Shown here piece after piece: positions 7,024 to 14,633 of a stretch of DNA of 28,805 nucleotides. Both the position numbers and the translations under genes were made by a program. The notes under the pieces are model-generated. The model was not told where the DNA came from. It did not search any database and was given only the letters and a program-made list of their open reading frames with translations. The stretch's first letter is position 1; each line of letters begins with the position of its first letter. This stretch comes from DATIJP01 sp964569185 (GTDB taxonomy: Bacteria; Chlamydiota; Chlamydiia; Chlamydiales; Rhabdochlamydiaceae): assembly GCA_964569185.1 (NCBI GenBank), contig CAZMTP010000016.1:1-28805 (forward strand), given 5' to 3'.

Positions 7024-7743
7024 ATGGAAAAAAATCGATTAAGCAAAATTTTAGCCCAAGCAGGCGTGGCGTCAAGGCGATCGTGCGAAGAGATCATTTT
7101 TTCAGGCCGTGTGAAGGTCAATGGTAAAACCTGTCTAGTGCCCCAGACCCCCGTCTCTTTAAAAATAGATGATATCCGTGTAGACGAACAAAAAATTCAG
7201 CAGGAAGAAAAAAAAGTTTATTACATTTTAAATAAACCTGTGGGCTACATCTGCTCTAGCAGCCGTACGGGCATGAAAAAGATCGTTCTCGATCTTTTTG
7301 AACCGCTGCAACACCGGCTTTTTACCATTGGGCGGCTAGACCGCGATACTTCAGGGCTTTTGCTGGTCACAAATGATGGTCATTTTGCCCATAAAGTGAT
7401 CCACCCCTCTTCAAATATTTCCAAAGAATATCTTGTCAAAGTACAGCAAGAGGTGGGCCTTGATCATCTTGAATCCATTTCCAAAGGCGCTTTTGTAGAA
7501 GAAAAATGGGTAAAACCCCTCAAAGTATCCAAATTGCGCAGAGGCACCCTCAAAATCATCATCAAAGAGGGACGCAAACGTGAAGTGCGTCTCCTTGTTG
7601 AAAAAGCGGGGCTTGAAATTTTGGAATTAAAACGGATCCGCATTGGCGGACTCACTTTAGGCAATCTAGCTGAAGGCGCTTTCCGACCTATGACAGAGAA
7701 CGATAAAGAAGCTATTTTCTCAGCAAATGAGCGGTCTCGCTAA
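7024..7743 (+). CDS. rluB: RsuA/RluB-family rRNA pseudouridine synthase
   Basis: A 239-residue enzyme that isomerises a uridine in ribosomal RNA. Residues 5-48 form an S4 RNA-binding domain (RLSKILAQAGVASRR), and the catalytic domain carries GRLDRDTSGLLLVTNDG (103-119) with the catalytic Asp106. The region around GRKREVRLL is also typical. I start at the ATG at 7024, just before the S4 domain, rather than 6988. RsuA, RluB, RluE and RluF cannot be separated firmly by eye; RluB is the best guess. Its 3' end overlaps ferrochelatase by 32 bases, tail to tail. Confidence 0.88.
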   Translation: MEKNRLSKILAQAGVASRRSCEEIIFSGRVKVNGKTCLVPQTPVSLKIDDIRVDEQKIQQEEKKVYYILNKPVGYICSSSRTGMKKIVLDLFEPLQHRLFTIGRLDRDTSGLLLVTNDGHFAHKVIHPSSNISKEYLVKVQQEVGLDHLESISKGAFVEEKWVKPLKVSKLRRGTLKIIIKEGRKREVRLLVEKAGLEILELKRIRIGGLTLGNLAEGAFRPMTENDKEAIFSANERSR

Positions 7744-8689
7744 AGCGGCCCTCTTGCACAATCTGTGCAATCGAGTGTATCCACTTCTCGCCTCTATTTA
7801 ATGCGGGAGCGCGGTAAGCATTCAGTCCTTTATTTTTGATGATAGGCAAATAAAGCTTTTCTACTTCGAAAAGTGTCTCAATGTGATCAGAAGTGAAACT
7901 AAGAGGAATAAAAATGATATTCTTGCGCTCTTCATTGTACGAAAAAATCTGCTCACACACATCGACAGTAGCAGGCTCCAGCCATTTTCCTTTTCCAAAT
8001 TTGGATTGATAAGCAAGCAGACTTTTAGCCTTCGGAAAGGCGCGGGACACCTCTTGAAATGAGAGCTGGCATTCACTTTCATAAATATCGCCCGTATCGA
8101 TAAAGCGCTGCGGCAATCCATGTGCAGAAAAAAGCAGCAGCGACTCCCCTTCTCTTAATGCATGGCTTTCCATAAATTCAGTGATCAATTTTTGGCTGCA
8201 AGAGACATAAGCATGGTGGCTGCAATAAGATCTGATCCAATGCATTTTCTCAACAGTCTCTGCCGGCAAATGGTCTGAGCACCATTTCGCAATGCTTCCC
8301 GTTGTGGCGTAGCTAAATTGGGGAAATAAAGGAAAGACTATGATCTCATTTTCGATTTTGGAGATCGTTTCAATAAATTCTGGGTGTGTTTCTGGGATGT
8401 AGCGATGAAAAGTAAGTGTGGAAATACCGGTAATTTCAGATAATCTCTGCGCGATGGCCTGCGTGTCTTCAAAAATAGGAGACTTTCCGCCTATTTCAGC
8501 GTAGTCATGTTTGACAATGCGCGCCCGTTTTTTTGCTGCAGATGAAAAAATGAGCGTATGAAGAAATTGCGGTAGTGGAGTACGAATCACTTCTTTGTCA
8601 GTCAGAAGTGCTTTCAAAAAAGGTTCGACTTCGTTTAAAGAGCGCGGCCCCCCAAAATTAACAAGTAGTATTGTTTTTTTTCTTTCCAT
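7712..8689 (-). CDS. hemH: Ferrochelatase
   Basis: A 325-residue enzyme inserting Fe(II) into protoporphyrin IX, the last step of protohaem synthesis. Motifs: LLVNFGGP (8-15), PLFPQFSYATTGS (120-132), LFSAHGLP (186-193) with catalytic His190, and SFTSDHIETLFE (264-275) with the metal-route Glu271. No C-terminal 2Fe-2S extension is present, so it is the bacterial soluble or peripheral form. I chose ATG 8689 because family N-termini start right before this strand; the ORF upstream to 8725 would overlap the divergent lipoprotein gene. The pairing with a binding protein (CT485-486 in Chlamydia, as I recall) is conserved. Confidence 0.95.
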   Translation of the reverse strand: MERKKTILLVNFGGPRSLNEVEPFLKALLTDKEVIRTPLPQFLHTLIFSSAAKKRARIVKHDYAEIGGKSPIFEDTQAIAQRLSEITGISTLTFHRYIPETHPEFIETISKIENEIIVFPLFPQFSYATTGSIAKWCSDHLPAETVEKMHWIRSYCSHHAYVSCSQKLITEFMESHALREGESLLLFSAHGLPQRFIDTGDIYESECQLSFQEVSRAFPKAKSLLAYQSKFGKGKWLEPATVDVCEQIFSYNEERKNIIFIPLSFTSDHIETLFEVEKLYLPIIKNKGLNAYRAPALNRGEKWIHSIAQIVQEGRFSETAHLLRK

Positions 8690-8714
8690 CGTTTTTGATG
8701 AGTATAGGGCATTA

Positions 8715-9461
8715 ATGAAATTCAAACCTCTACTTTTCTTAGTTCTCTGTCTCTCTTTTCTAACCTTTGGGTGCGAAAAGAAAAAAACGTACGACTATTA
8801 TGTCGGCATCGATCCTGCGTGGCTTCCTTTGGATCTTCCGGGGATGGAAAAAAATCTGCTCGCATTTTCTACAGAACTCATCCAAGAAATTGGACAGACC
8901 AAAAAAAAGCAGATTGGCATTGTGACCATGAGCTGGGACAATCTCACCGAAGGGCTGCAAAAGAAGCACTATGAGGGCATTCTCTCTTCTCTTTATCCCT
9001 ATTTATTTTATGAAAAAAAATATTCTTTCTCTGATGTTTATTTAATGACAGGGCCTGTTCTTATAGTGCCCACACAATCCAAAGTGGATTCTCTTTCGAT
9101 GTTAAAAGGGAAAGAGGTGGGTGTGATTCAAGACGGAGCGCTGAGCGTCTTACTAGAAAAACATGATGGCATGATCATTCGCACCTATGATTCTGTTCCA
9201 GAGCTTTTAAATGATTTACTAAGAACCGGTGTCGATGCAGCCATTGTAGATTCCTTAACGGCGCACGCCTATATTCGCGATCTGTATCATGGTCAGGTTA
9301 AAATTGTCACAGCGCCGCTCAATGAGCAGGGACTGCGGCTCATCACGCTTTATGATCATTCGCCCGCATTACTCAAATTATTCAACCAAGGGCTTAAGAC
9401 CCTCAAAGCCACCGGAAGATACGAAGAGCTTCTAGAAAAGTGGAACCTCTCTACTAAATAG
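8715..9461 (+). CDS. Solute-binding lipoprotein (amino-acid ABC type, FliY/GlnH-like)
   Basis: A 248-residue family-3 extracellular solute-binding protein. A type II signal peptide with lipobox LTFGC (Cys20) is followed by a typical bilobed domain: GIDPAWLPLD near 32, a hinge region around LIVPTQSKVDSLSMLKGKEV, and DAAIVDSLTAHAYI in the second lobe. The C-terminal helices ALLKLFNQGLKTLKATGRYEELLEKW match the usual ending. Ligand is unknown; amino acids are likely. No ABC permease or ATPase lies next to it, so it must use one encoded elsewhere or act alone. It is divergent from hemH with about 25 bases between starts, so promoters must overlap coding sequence. Confidence 0.88.
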   Translation: MKFKPLLFLVLCLSFLTFGCEKKKTYDYYVGIDPAWLPLDLPGMEKNLLAFSTELIQEIGQTKKKQIGIVTMSWDNLTEGLQKKHYEGILSSLYPYLFYEKKYSFSDVYLMTGPVLIVPTQSKVDSLSMLKGKEVGVIQDGALSVLLEKHDGMIIRTYDSVPELLNDLLRTGVDAAIVDSLTAHAYIRDLYHGQVKIVTAPLNEQGLRLITLYDHSPALLKLFNQGLKTLKATGRYEELLEKWNLSTK

Positions 9462-9508
9462 TCGGGGGCATGCAACATGCCCCGACTATCTATAGCGCCT
9501 TCTTTTTT
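9458..9508 (+). terminator. Intrinsic terminator after the solute-binding protein gene
   Basis: A strong stem pairs 9458-9472 (ATAGTCGGGGGCATG) with 9476-9489 (CATGCCCCGACTAT), with one bulged G and a three-base loop. A T-rich tail (CTTCTTTTTTTCTTT) follows about 10 bases downstream on the plus strand. It ends the plus-strand lipoprotein gene and faces the end of glgP. The 3' arm and tail closely resemble 21047-21080 in the type III cluster. Confidence 0.75.
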
Positions 9509-9515
9509 TCTTTAT

Positions 9516-12092
9516 TTAATTCACTGTCAGAATTCTACATTTGTCGTATTCGTTGTATTGGGCGCGGACTTTGTCGAGTTCTTCTTTGTCGAGGGGACAA
9601 GGCTCAATATTCCAAACTAAATGGGCATAATTGTGGATCGACTCATCAGAAGAAAAAGGTCCCATATGCACCATATTTTGGATCGCATACTCTGCCCACA
9701 ATTTAGGTTGCACATAGAGCTCTTCCACTTTTTTCTGCGTTTCATAGTAGCTGGGAAGATCATTGAGAACAAAATAGGGATCGGCCATCTCCCCGCCACG
9801 ATTGTCGAGCAGCGCTGAATAAAGCGAGCTGATGGCATCATGCTCTTCATTGGTCTCGGCAAAACTACGATCGCGCAGTGCATCGACCGCTTTTTTGATC
9901 GCAGGATTATTTTGATAAATGTTCCAGGGACTATAGGAGCGCTCTTTGTGCATTTTGCGGTTTTGGTCTGCGCTCTGCCCAAATCTAAAGGGCCAATAGC
10001 GGTCTGTCACCTGCGCATGGATCTCCACATTGGCGCCATCATCGGTGCCAATTGTCAATGCGCCATTCATAGACAATTTCATATTGCCCGTTCCAGAAGC
10101 TTCCAACCCAGCGCAAGAGATCTGCTCGGACAGATCTGCGGATGGAATCACACGCTGCGCATGCGATGCATTGTAATTTTCTAAAAAAACTAGCCTGAGC
10201 CGCGTATTCACTGCAGGGTCTGCATTGATCTTTCTTCCTAAGCAATAGATGAGACGAATTAAGTTTTTCATCAAAATATAACCAGGAGCTGCCTTGCCCC
10301 CGATAATCACCATTCTGACCACTTTGCGCGCATTGGGGTTAGCTTGCAGCTCATGGTAGAGCATGATCACATGAAGCACATTCAAAAGCTGTCGTTTATA
10401 TTCATGGAACCGTTTGATCTGCACATCAAAAAGAGCATTGCCATCGAGTGCTTTGGTATATCCGATGATTTTTCCACGCTCATCGCGGATCGGATTTTCA
10501 ATTTCCAGATAGTGGAAAAAATCCAACTTGTTGGCTCTCTTAATCGCTAAAAATTCTACTTGCGACTGCGAATCTTGGGCAAATGCAGAAAGCCCTTTGA
10601 GCAACTTAAGATCTGTGATCCAGCCTTTGCCTAAGCGTTTGGTCAAAAATGCTGACAGTCTGGGATTTGCCAAAAGGATCCAACGCCGCTGTGTCACTCC
10701 ATTGGTCACATTGACAATCTTGTCTGGAGTCATGTCATTAAAATCTTTAAACACATCTTTTCTTAAAATTTCAGTGTGCAGCGCAGCCACCCCATTGACG
10801 CGATGCGAACCGCAGATGGCCAAATTAGCCATACGCACCTGTCCATGCTCGATGATCGACATGCGCCGCACTTTATCTTCATCGTTGGGAAATTTTTTGC
10901 GGACATCATTGCAGAACTCTAAGTTGAGTCTTTCAATGATGCGGAACTGCGCAGGAAGAAGTGTCTGGAACCGTATGCAGTTCCATTCCTCTAAAGATTC
11001 TCGGAGCACGGTGTGATTGGTGTAGTTGCACACGGTGCGTACAATATCCCACGCCTCTCCCCATTTAAAATTATGATCTTTAAGCAGAATATGCATCAGC
11101 TCTGCAATCACAACAGCAGGATGGGTATCGTTAATATGAATGCGCACCTTATCTGCAAAAGCGGTGAAATCAATTCCAGATTTCATAAATTCACGGATCA
11201 CATCTTGAATGGAGGCGGATGCGAGCAAAAATTCCTGTTTTAAACGGACCCGTTTGCCCAGCTCAAAGTTATCATTCGGATAGAGAATATCGGTCAGTGA
11301 CGTATTTTCTGCCGCTTGATCGAGATAGCCCGCATTGTATCGTTGCAGTTGAAAGTTTCTGGGCGACTCCTTAGTGGTCCAGACGCGGAGTGACAGCACA
11401 TTAAAATCGGCCGTTTCTCGATACCCAATGACAGGAATATCGTAAGCCACAGCACGCACTTTTTCTGGATCTAATAAATCGTAAATCTCCACTCCATTGC
11501 TATTTTTCCGAGCACTTAATTTTCCTGAAAAACTGACCGTTGTGGAATGGCCATCTCTTCTAAAAACCCAGGGGTTTTCTGTGCTCAGCCAATCTTCAGG
11601 CCGCTCGATCTGCTGTCCATTCCAAATTTCTTGTTCAAAAATCCCATACTGATAACGCAATCCATAAGCAAGTGCAGGATATTGTTGTGTAGCCAGGGAA
11701 TCCATCAAACAGGAGGCCAATCTTCCTAAGCCTCCATTGCCAAGACCTGGGTCGACTTCAAGAGCAAATACCTTTTGCGGCTCTTTTCCCAATTTTTTCA
11801 TCATCAATTTGACAAGCTCAGTGGCATGCATGTTGGCGACGCTGCTTTCCATCAACCGGCCCGGCATATATTCCATGCACAAATAATAAACGGTACGAGG
11901 CCGATTTTTATGCAATGTATGGAAAGTGGCGGTCCAGTTGATCATGATCTCTTCACGCAGCGTCAAACTGAGCGCGCGGTAAAACTCGCGATCGGTCGCC
12001 TCTTCCAGAGTGACTCCCATGGATGTGATCAGATAATGTTTGAGCTTTTGAATGAGAATTTCTGCTTGCTGCTCTAGAGGAATCTCTGTCAT
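9516..12092 (-). CDS. glgP: Glycogen/alpha-glucan phosphorylase
   Basis: An 858-residue GT35 enzyme that releases glucose-1-phosphate from alpha-1,4-glucan with PLP. Seen: YYLCMEYMPGRLM (69-81), PGLGNGGLGRLASC (115-128), NDTHPA (321-326), KRFHEYKRQ (560-568), and EASGTGNMK with the PLP lysine at 672, followed by NGALTIGT. Length is normal for bacterial enzymes (about 800-860). The usual TLDGANVE reads TDDGANVE, a minor change. It is a single gene, divergent from sthA, with a 44-base intergenic gap. Confidence 0.97.
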   Translation of the reverse strand: MTEIPLEQQAEILIQKLKHYLITSMGVTLEEATDREFYRALSLTLREEIMINWTATFHTLHKNRPRTVYYLCMEYMPGRLMESSVANMHATELVKLMMKKLGKEPQKVFALEVDPGLGNGGLGRLASCLMDSLATQQYPALAYGLRYQYGIFEQEIWNGQQIERPEDWLSTENPWVFRRDGHSTTVSFSGKLSARKNSNGVEIYDLLDPEKVRAVAYDIPVIGYRETADFNVLSLRVWTTKESPRNFQLQRYNAGYLDQAAENTSLTDILYPNDNFELGKRVRLKQEFLLASASIQDVIREFMKSGIDFTAFADKVRIHINDTHPAVVIAELMHILLKDHNFKWGEAWDIVRTVCNYTNHTVLRESLEEWNCIRFQTLLPAQFRIIERLNLEFCNDVRKKFPNDEDKVRRMSIIEHGQVRMANLAICGSHRVNGVAALHTEILRKDVFKDFNDMTPDKIVNVTNGVTQRRWILLANPRLSAFLTKRLGKGWITDLKLLKGLSAFAQDSQSQVEFLAIKRANKLDFFHYLEIENPIRDERGKIIGYTKALDGNALFDVQIKRFHEYKRQLLNVLHVIMLYHELQANPNARKVVRMVIIGGKAAPGYILMKNLIRLIYCLGRKINADPAVNTRLRLVFLENYNASHAQRVIPSADLSEQISCAGLEASGTGNMKLSMNGALTIGTDDGANVEIHAQVTDRYWPFRFGQSADQNRKMHKERSYSPWNIYQNNPAIKKAVDALRDRSFAETNEEHDAISSLYSALLDNRGGEMADPYFVLNDLPSYYETQKKVEELYVQPKLWAEYAIQNMVHMGPFSSDESIHNYAHLVWNIEPCPLDKEELDKVRAQYNEYDKCRILTVN

Positions 12093-12136
12093 TTTTTTCT
12101 TTTTACTTTTATATGTCTAATTAACATATAGAAAGA
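12093..12136. promoter_or_regulatory. Divergent glgP/sthA control region with small palindrome
   Basis: Only 44 bases separate the two starts. TATATGT (12110-12116) and ACATATA (12124-12130) form a 7-bp inverted repeat with a 7-base centre, a possible operator or overlapping -10 region. GAAAGA before the sthA ATG is a weak ribosome-binding site. No clear -35 boxes are visible. Confidence 0.35.
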
Positions 12137-13552
12137 ATGGACGCTATCAAGAAATATGACCTTATTGTGCTCGGCAGCGGTCCTGCAGGAGAAAAGGCGG
12201 CTGTTAAAGCAGCCTACTTTGGCCACAAGGTCGCTCTTGTAGAAAAAGAGCCAAAATATGGCGGCGCAGAGGTGGTGACCGGCACGCTCCCTTCCAAAAC
12301 ACTCAAAGAAACATCGCTCTATTTTTCAGGAAAATATGACACTGGCCTCTATGGCGTGGACCGCACGCTCAAACATCAAGCCTCCATTGACGATTTCATG
12401 TACCGGAAAAATTTTGTGACCAATGAAGCAGGAGAAGAGATTGAAGAAAATCTCTACCGCCATGAGGTAGATATCTATCATGGCACTGGCTCTTTTGAAG
12501 ATCCCCACACAATCGTAGTGAAAGGGGAAAAAGAAGAACGGATTTACGGAAACTATATCATCATTGCGACCGGCTCTTATCCCTACCATCCTCCAGAGAT
12601 TCCTTTTGACGGCAAACGGATTCATGATTCCGATACCATTTTGCAGATCAAACGCTTTCCAAAGTCGCTTATCATTGTGGGCGCCGGAGTGATCGGCTGC
12701 GAATACACCACCATTTTTTCTACGATGGACACAGAAGTATCTCTGATTAATGACAAAGATAAAATTCTTCCTTTTATTGACCAAGAAGTGGCCTCTGCTC
12801 TGATAGAAGAGTTGCGCGCGGCCGATGTGAATATCGTTTTTAACACTAGCGTGGCATCCATCCAAGTACCCAAAGATGACTCCCAACTTTTGAAAGTCCA
12901 ATTAAAAAATGGAACTATACTAGAAGCAGACATGTTCCTTTTTTCAGCAGGAAGAAGCGGCAATACTAAAGGTTTAAATTTGGAAAAGGCCGGAGTGACT
13001 TTGGGAAAAAGAGAACAGATTCCTGTGGATGAAAAATACCGCACCAATGTTCCCCATATTTTTGCCGTAGGAGATGTGATCGGCTTTCCCGCGCTTGCGA
13101 GCACAAGCATGGACCAAGGCCGCGTCGCGGTTGCCCATATTTTTCAAACCAGAGATCTGGAACATCTTCCTACCTACTTCCCTTATGGGATTTACACAGT
13201 GCCAGAAGTGTCAATGGTGGGAACTACAGAAGAGTTAGCACGAGAAAAAAGTTTATCCTATTGTGTCGGCAAAGCGCGCTATCAAGATATGGCGCGTGGA
13301 CAGATCATTGGCGCCAAATCAGGTTTTTTAAAACTGCTTTTTGATCGAGATACAACCGTGATCCAAGGCGTGCACATCATCGGCCATTTAGCGACCGAAA
13401 TTATCCACTATGGCCTCACCCTTGTCGAAGATAGAAAAACACTCTATCACATCATTGGAACAGTATTTAATTATCCCACCTTGCATGATCTTTATAAATA
13501 TGCGGCCTATGACGGTCTTAGCAATTTAACAGGGCATAAAATCAAACCGTGA
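12137..13552 (+). CDS. sthA: Soluble pyridine nucleotide transhydrogenase (SthA-like)
   Basis: A 471-residue flavoprotein of the class I disulfide-reductase fold. It has an FAD-binding GSGPAGEKAA (13-22), an NAD(P)-binding GAGVIGCEY (181-189), a second FAD segment IFAVGDVIGFPALAS, and the SthA-type C-terminal dimer domain with TVFNYPTLHDLY. Stretches such as GSYPYHP and IHDSDTIL match E. coli SthA better than lipoamide dehydrogenase. The redox CxxxxC is absent: the site reads GGAEVVTGTLPSKTL with no cysteine, so disulfide chemistry is excluded and hydride exchange between NADPH and NAD+ is likely. It overlaps the next gene by four bases (GTGA). Confidence 0.92.
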   Translation: MDAIKKYDLIVLGSGPAGEKAAVKAAYFGHKVALVEKEPKYGGAEVVTGTLPSKTLKETSLYFSGKYDTGLYGVDRTLKHQASIDDFMYRKNFVTNEAGEEIEENLYRHEVDIYHGTGSFEDPHTIVVKGEKEERIYGNYIIIATGSYPYHPPEIPFDGKRIHDSDTILQIKRFPKSLIIVGAGVIGCEYTTIFSTMDTEVSLINDKDKILPFIDQEVASALIEELRAADVNIVFNTSVASIQVPKDDSQLLKVQLKNGTILEADMFLFSAGRSGNTKGLNLEKAGVTLGKREQIPVDEKYRTNVPHIFAVGDVIGFPALASTSMDQGRVAVAHIFQTRDLEHLPTYFPYGIYTVPEVSMVGTTEELAREKSLSYCVGKARYQDMARGQIIGAKSGFLKLLFDRDTTVIQGVHIIGHLATEIIHYGLTLVEDRKTLYHIIGTVFNYPTLHDLYKYAAYDGLSNLTGHKIKP

Positions 13553-14529
13553 AAGCAATCATCGTAAAAAAACCAGGAGGCCCCGAACAGCTGACGTTTG
13601 GAGAGGTCGATACTCCCAAACCAGGCCCTGGACAGATTTTAGTGAAAAACCATGCTTTCAGTTTAAATCACATGGATCTTTTCCAACGCCAAGGCCACTA
13701 TCCGCCGCCGTCTCACGCCTCCCCGCTTCTCGGTGTAGACATTGCAGGCACTGTAGAACAGATAGGACCGCACACAAGCCGTTTTAAAAAAGGGGACCGT
13801 GTCATGTCTCTTTTAGATGGCGGCGCTTATGCAGAATACTCTGTTGCAGAAGAAGCGCTTACCATGCCAATCCCGGACACGCTTTCTTTTGAAGAGGCCG
13901 CAGCCATTCCAGAAGTATTTTTGACCGCATTTCAGGCCCTTTTTTTGATCGGCGAACTCCAACCGCTGCAATGGGTCTTGATTCATGCCGGAGCGGGTGG
14001 TGTGGGCTCTGCAGCCATACAATTATGTAAAGAAGCCCAAGGAAAAGCGATTGCTACCTGCGGTTCTCTAGATAAAGTAGAGGCCTGCCTTTCTTGGGGG
14101 GCAACAGCCGCGCTTAATTACCGCGCCGGCCCCTTTGCTCCCAAAGTGCTGGAGTTAACAGAGCAGCATGGCGTCGATCTGATTTTAGATTTTATAGGCG
14201 CTAGCTATTGGGACCAGAACTTTACAGTCCTGGCTCAAGGCGGAGCGATCGTACAGCTAGCCACACTTGGCGGCGCTAAAATTCCCCAATTTGATCTTTC
14301 CAAACTGATGCACCAATGGGCCACAGTGACCGGGACCACGCTGCGCCATAGACCTTTGCAGTACAAGGCGAAGCTGGTGCAAGAATTTTCCCACTTTGCC
14401 CTCTCCCGATTTGAAAAAAAGCTGCTGCGGCCCGTTATCCATAAAGTCCTTCCCTGGAAAGAGATCCGCCTTGCCCATGAGATGATGGAAAAGGGCGCAC
14501 TTATCGGAAAAATCGTGCTATCCATTTAA
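13549..14529 (+). CDS. Zinc-free quinone oxidoreductase (MDR superfamily, PIG3-like)
   Basis: A 326-residue medium-chain dehydrogenase/reductase. The N-terminal GroES-like domain includes HMDLFQRQGHYPP and LLGVDIAGTV, and the NADPH-binding motif AGAGGVGSAAIQL lies near 144-156. Zinc-ligand cysteines of alcohol dehydrogenases are absent. Overall features fit the PIG3/TP53I3 quinone oxidoreductase branch, reducing quinones with NADPH. It starts with GTG overlapping the sthA stop, so the pair is probably co-translated and both concern NADPH balance. Substrate is unknown. Confidence 0.88.
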   Translation: MKAIIVKKPGGPEQLTFGEVDTPKPGPGQILVKNHAFSLNHMDLFQRQGHYPPPSHASPLLGVDIAGTVEQIGPHTSRFKKGDRVMSLLDGGAYAEYSVAEEALTMPIPDTLSFEEAAAIPEVFLTAFQALFLIGELQPLQWVLIHAGAGGVGSAAIQLCKEAQGKAIATCGSLDKVEACLSWGATAALNYRAGPFAPKVLELTEQHGVDLILDFIGASYWDQNFTVLAQGGAIVQLATLGGAKIPQFDLSKLMHQWATVTGTTLRHRPLQYKAKLVQEFSHFALSRFEKKLLRPVIHKVLPWKEIRLAHEMMEKGALIGKIVLSI

Positions 14530-14595
14530 AATAATATTTATTACTTTTATAGATTAAATAACTCTGTTTAAATAAGATAAAAATAGATATTAAAA

Positions 14596-14631
14596 TTGAA
14601 AATTACATATTAATCAGTTATAATTTTACAT
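14596..14631 (+). promoter_or_regulatory. Sigma-70-like promoter of the ankyrin/C58-like gene
   Basis: TTGAAA (14596-14601) and a perfect TATAAT (14619-14624) are separated by 17 bases. The expected transcription start near 14631 is only about three bases before the ATG at 14634, implying a nearly leaderless transcript, unless translation starts further in. The surrounding 104-base spacer is very AT-rich and holds no other feature I can see. Confidence 0.65.
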
Positions 14632-14633
14632 GT

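Noticed and set aside
12326..12901. 191-residue minus-strand ORF
   Set aside because: It lies wholly inside sthA, whose motifs and length are convincing, and its product has no recognisable features.
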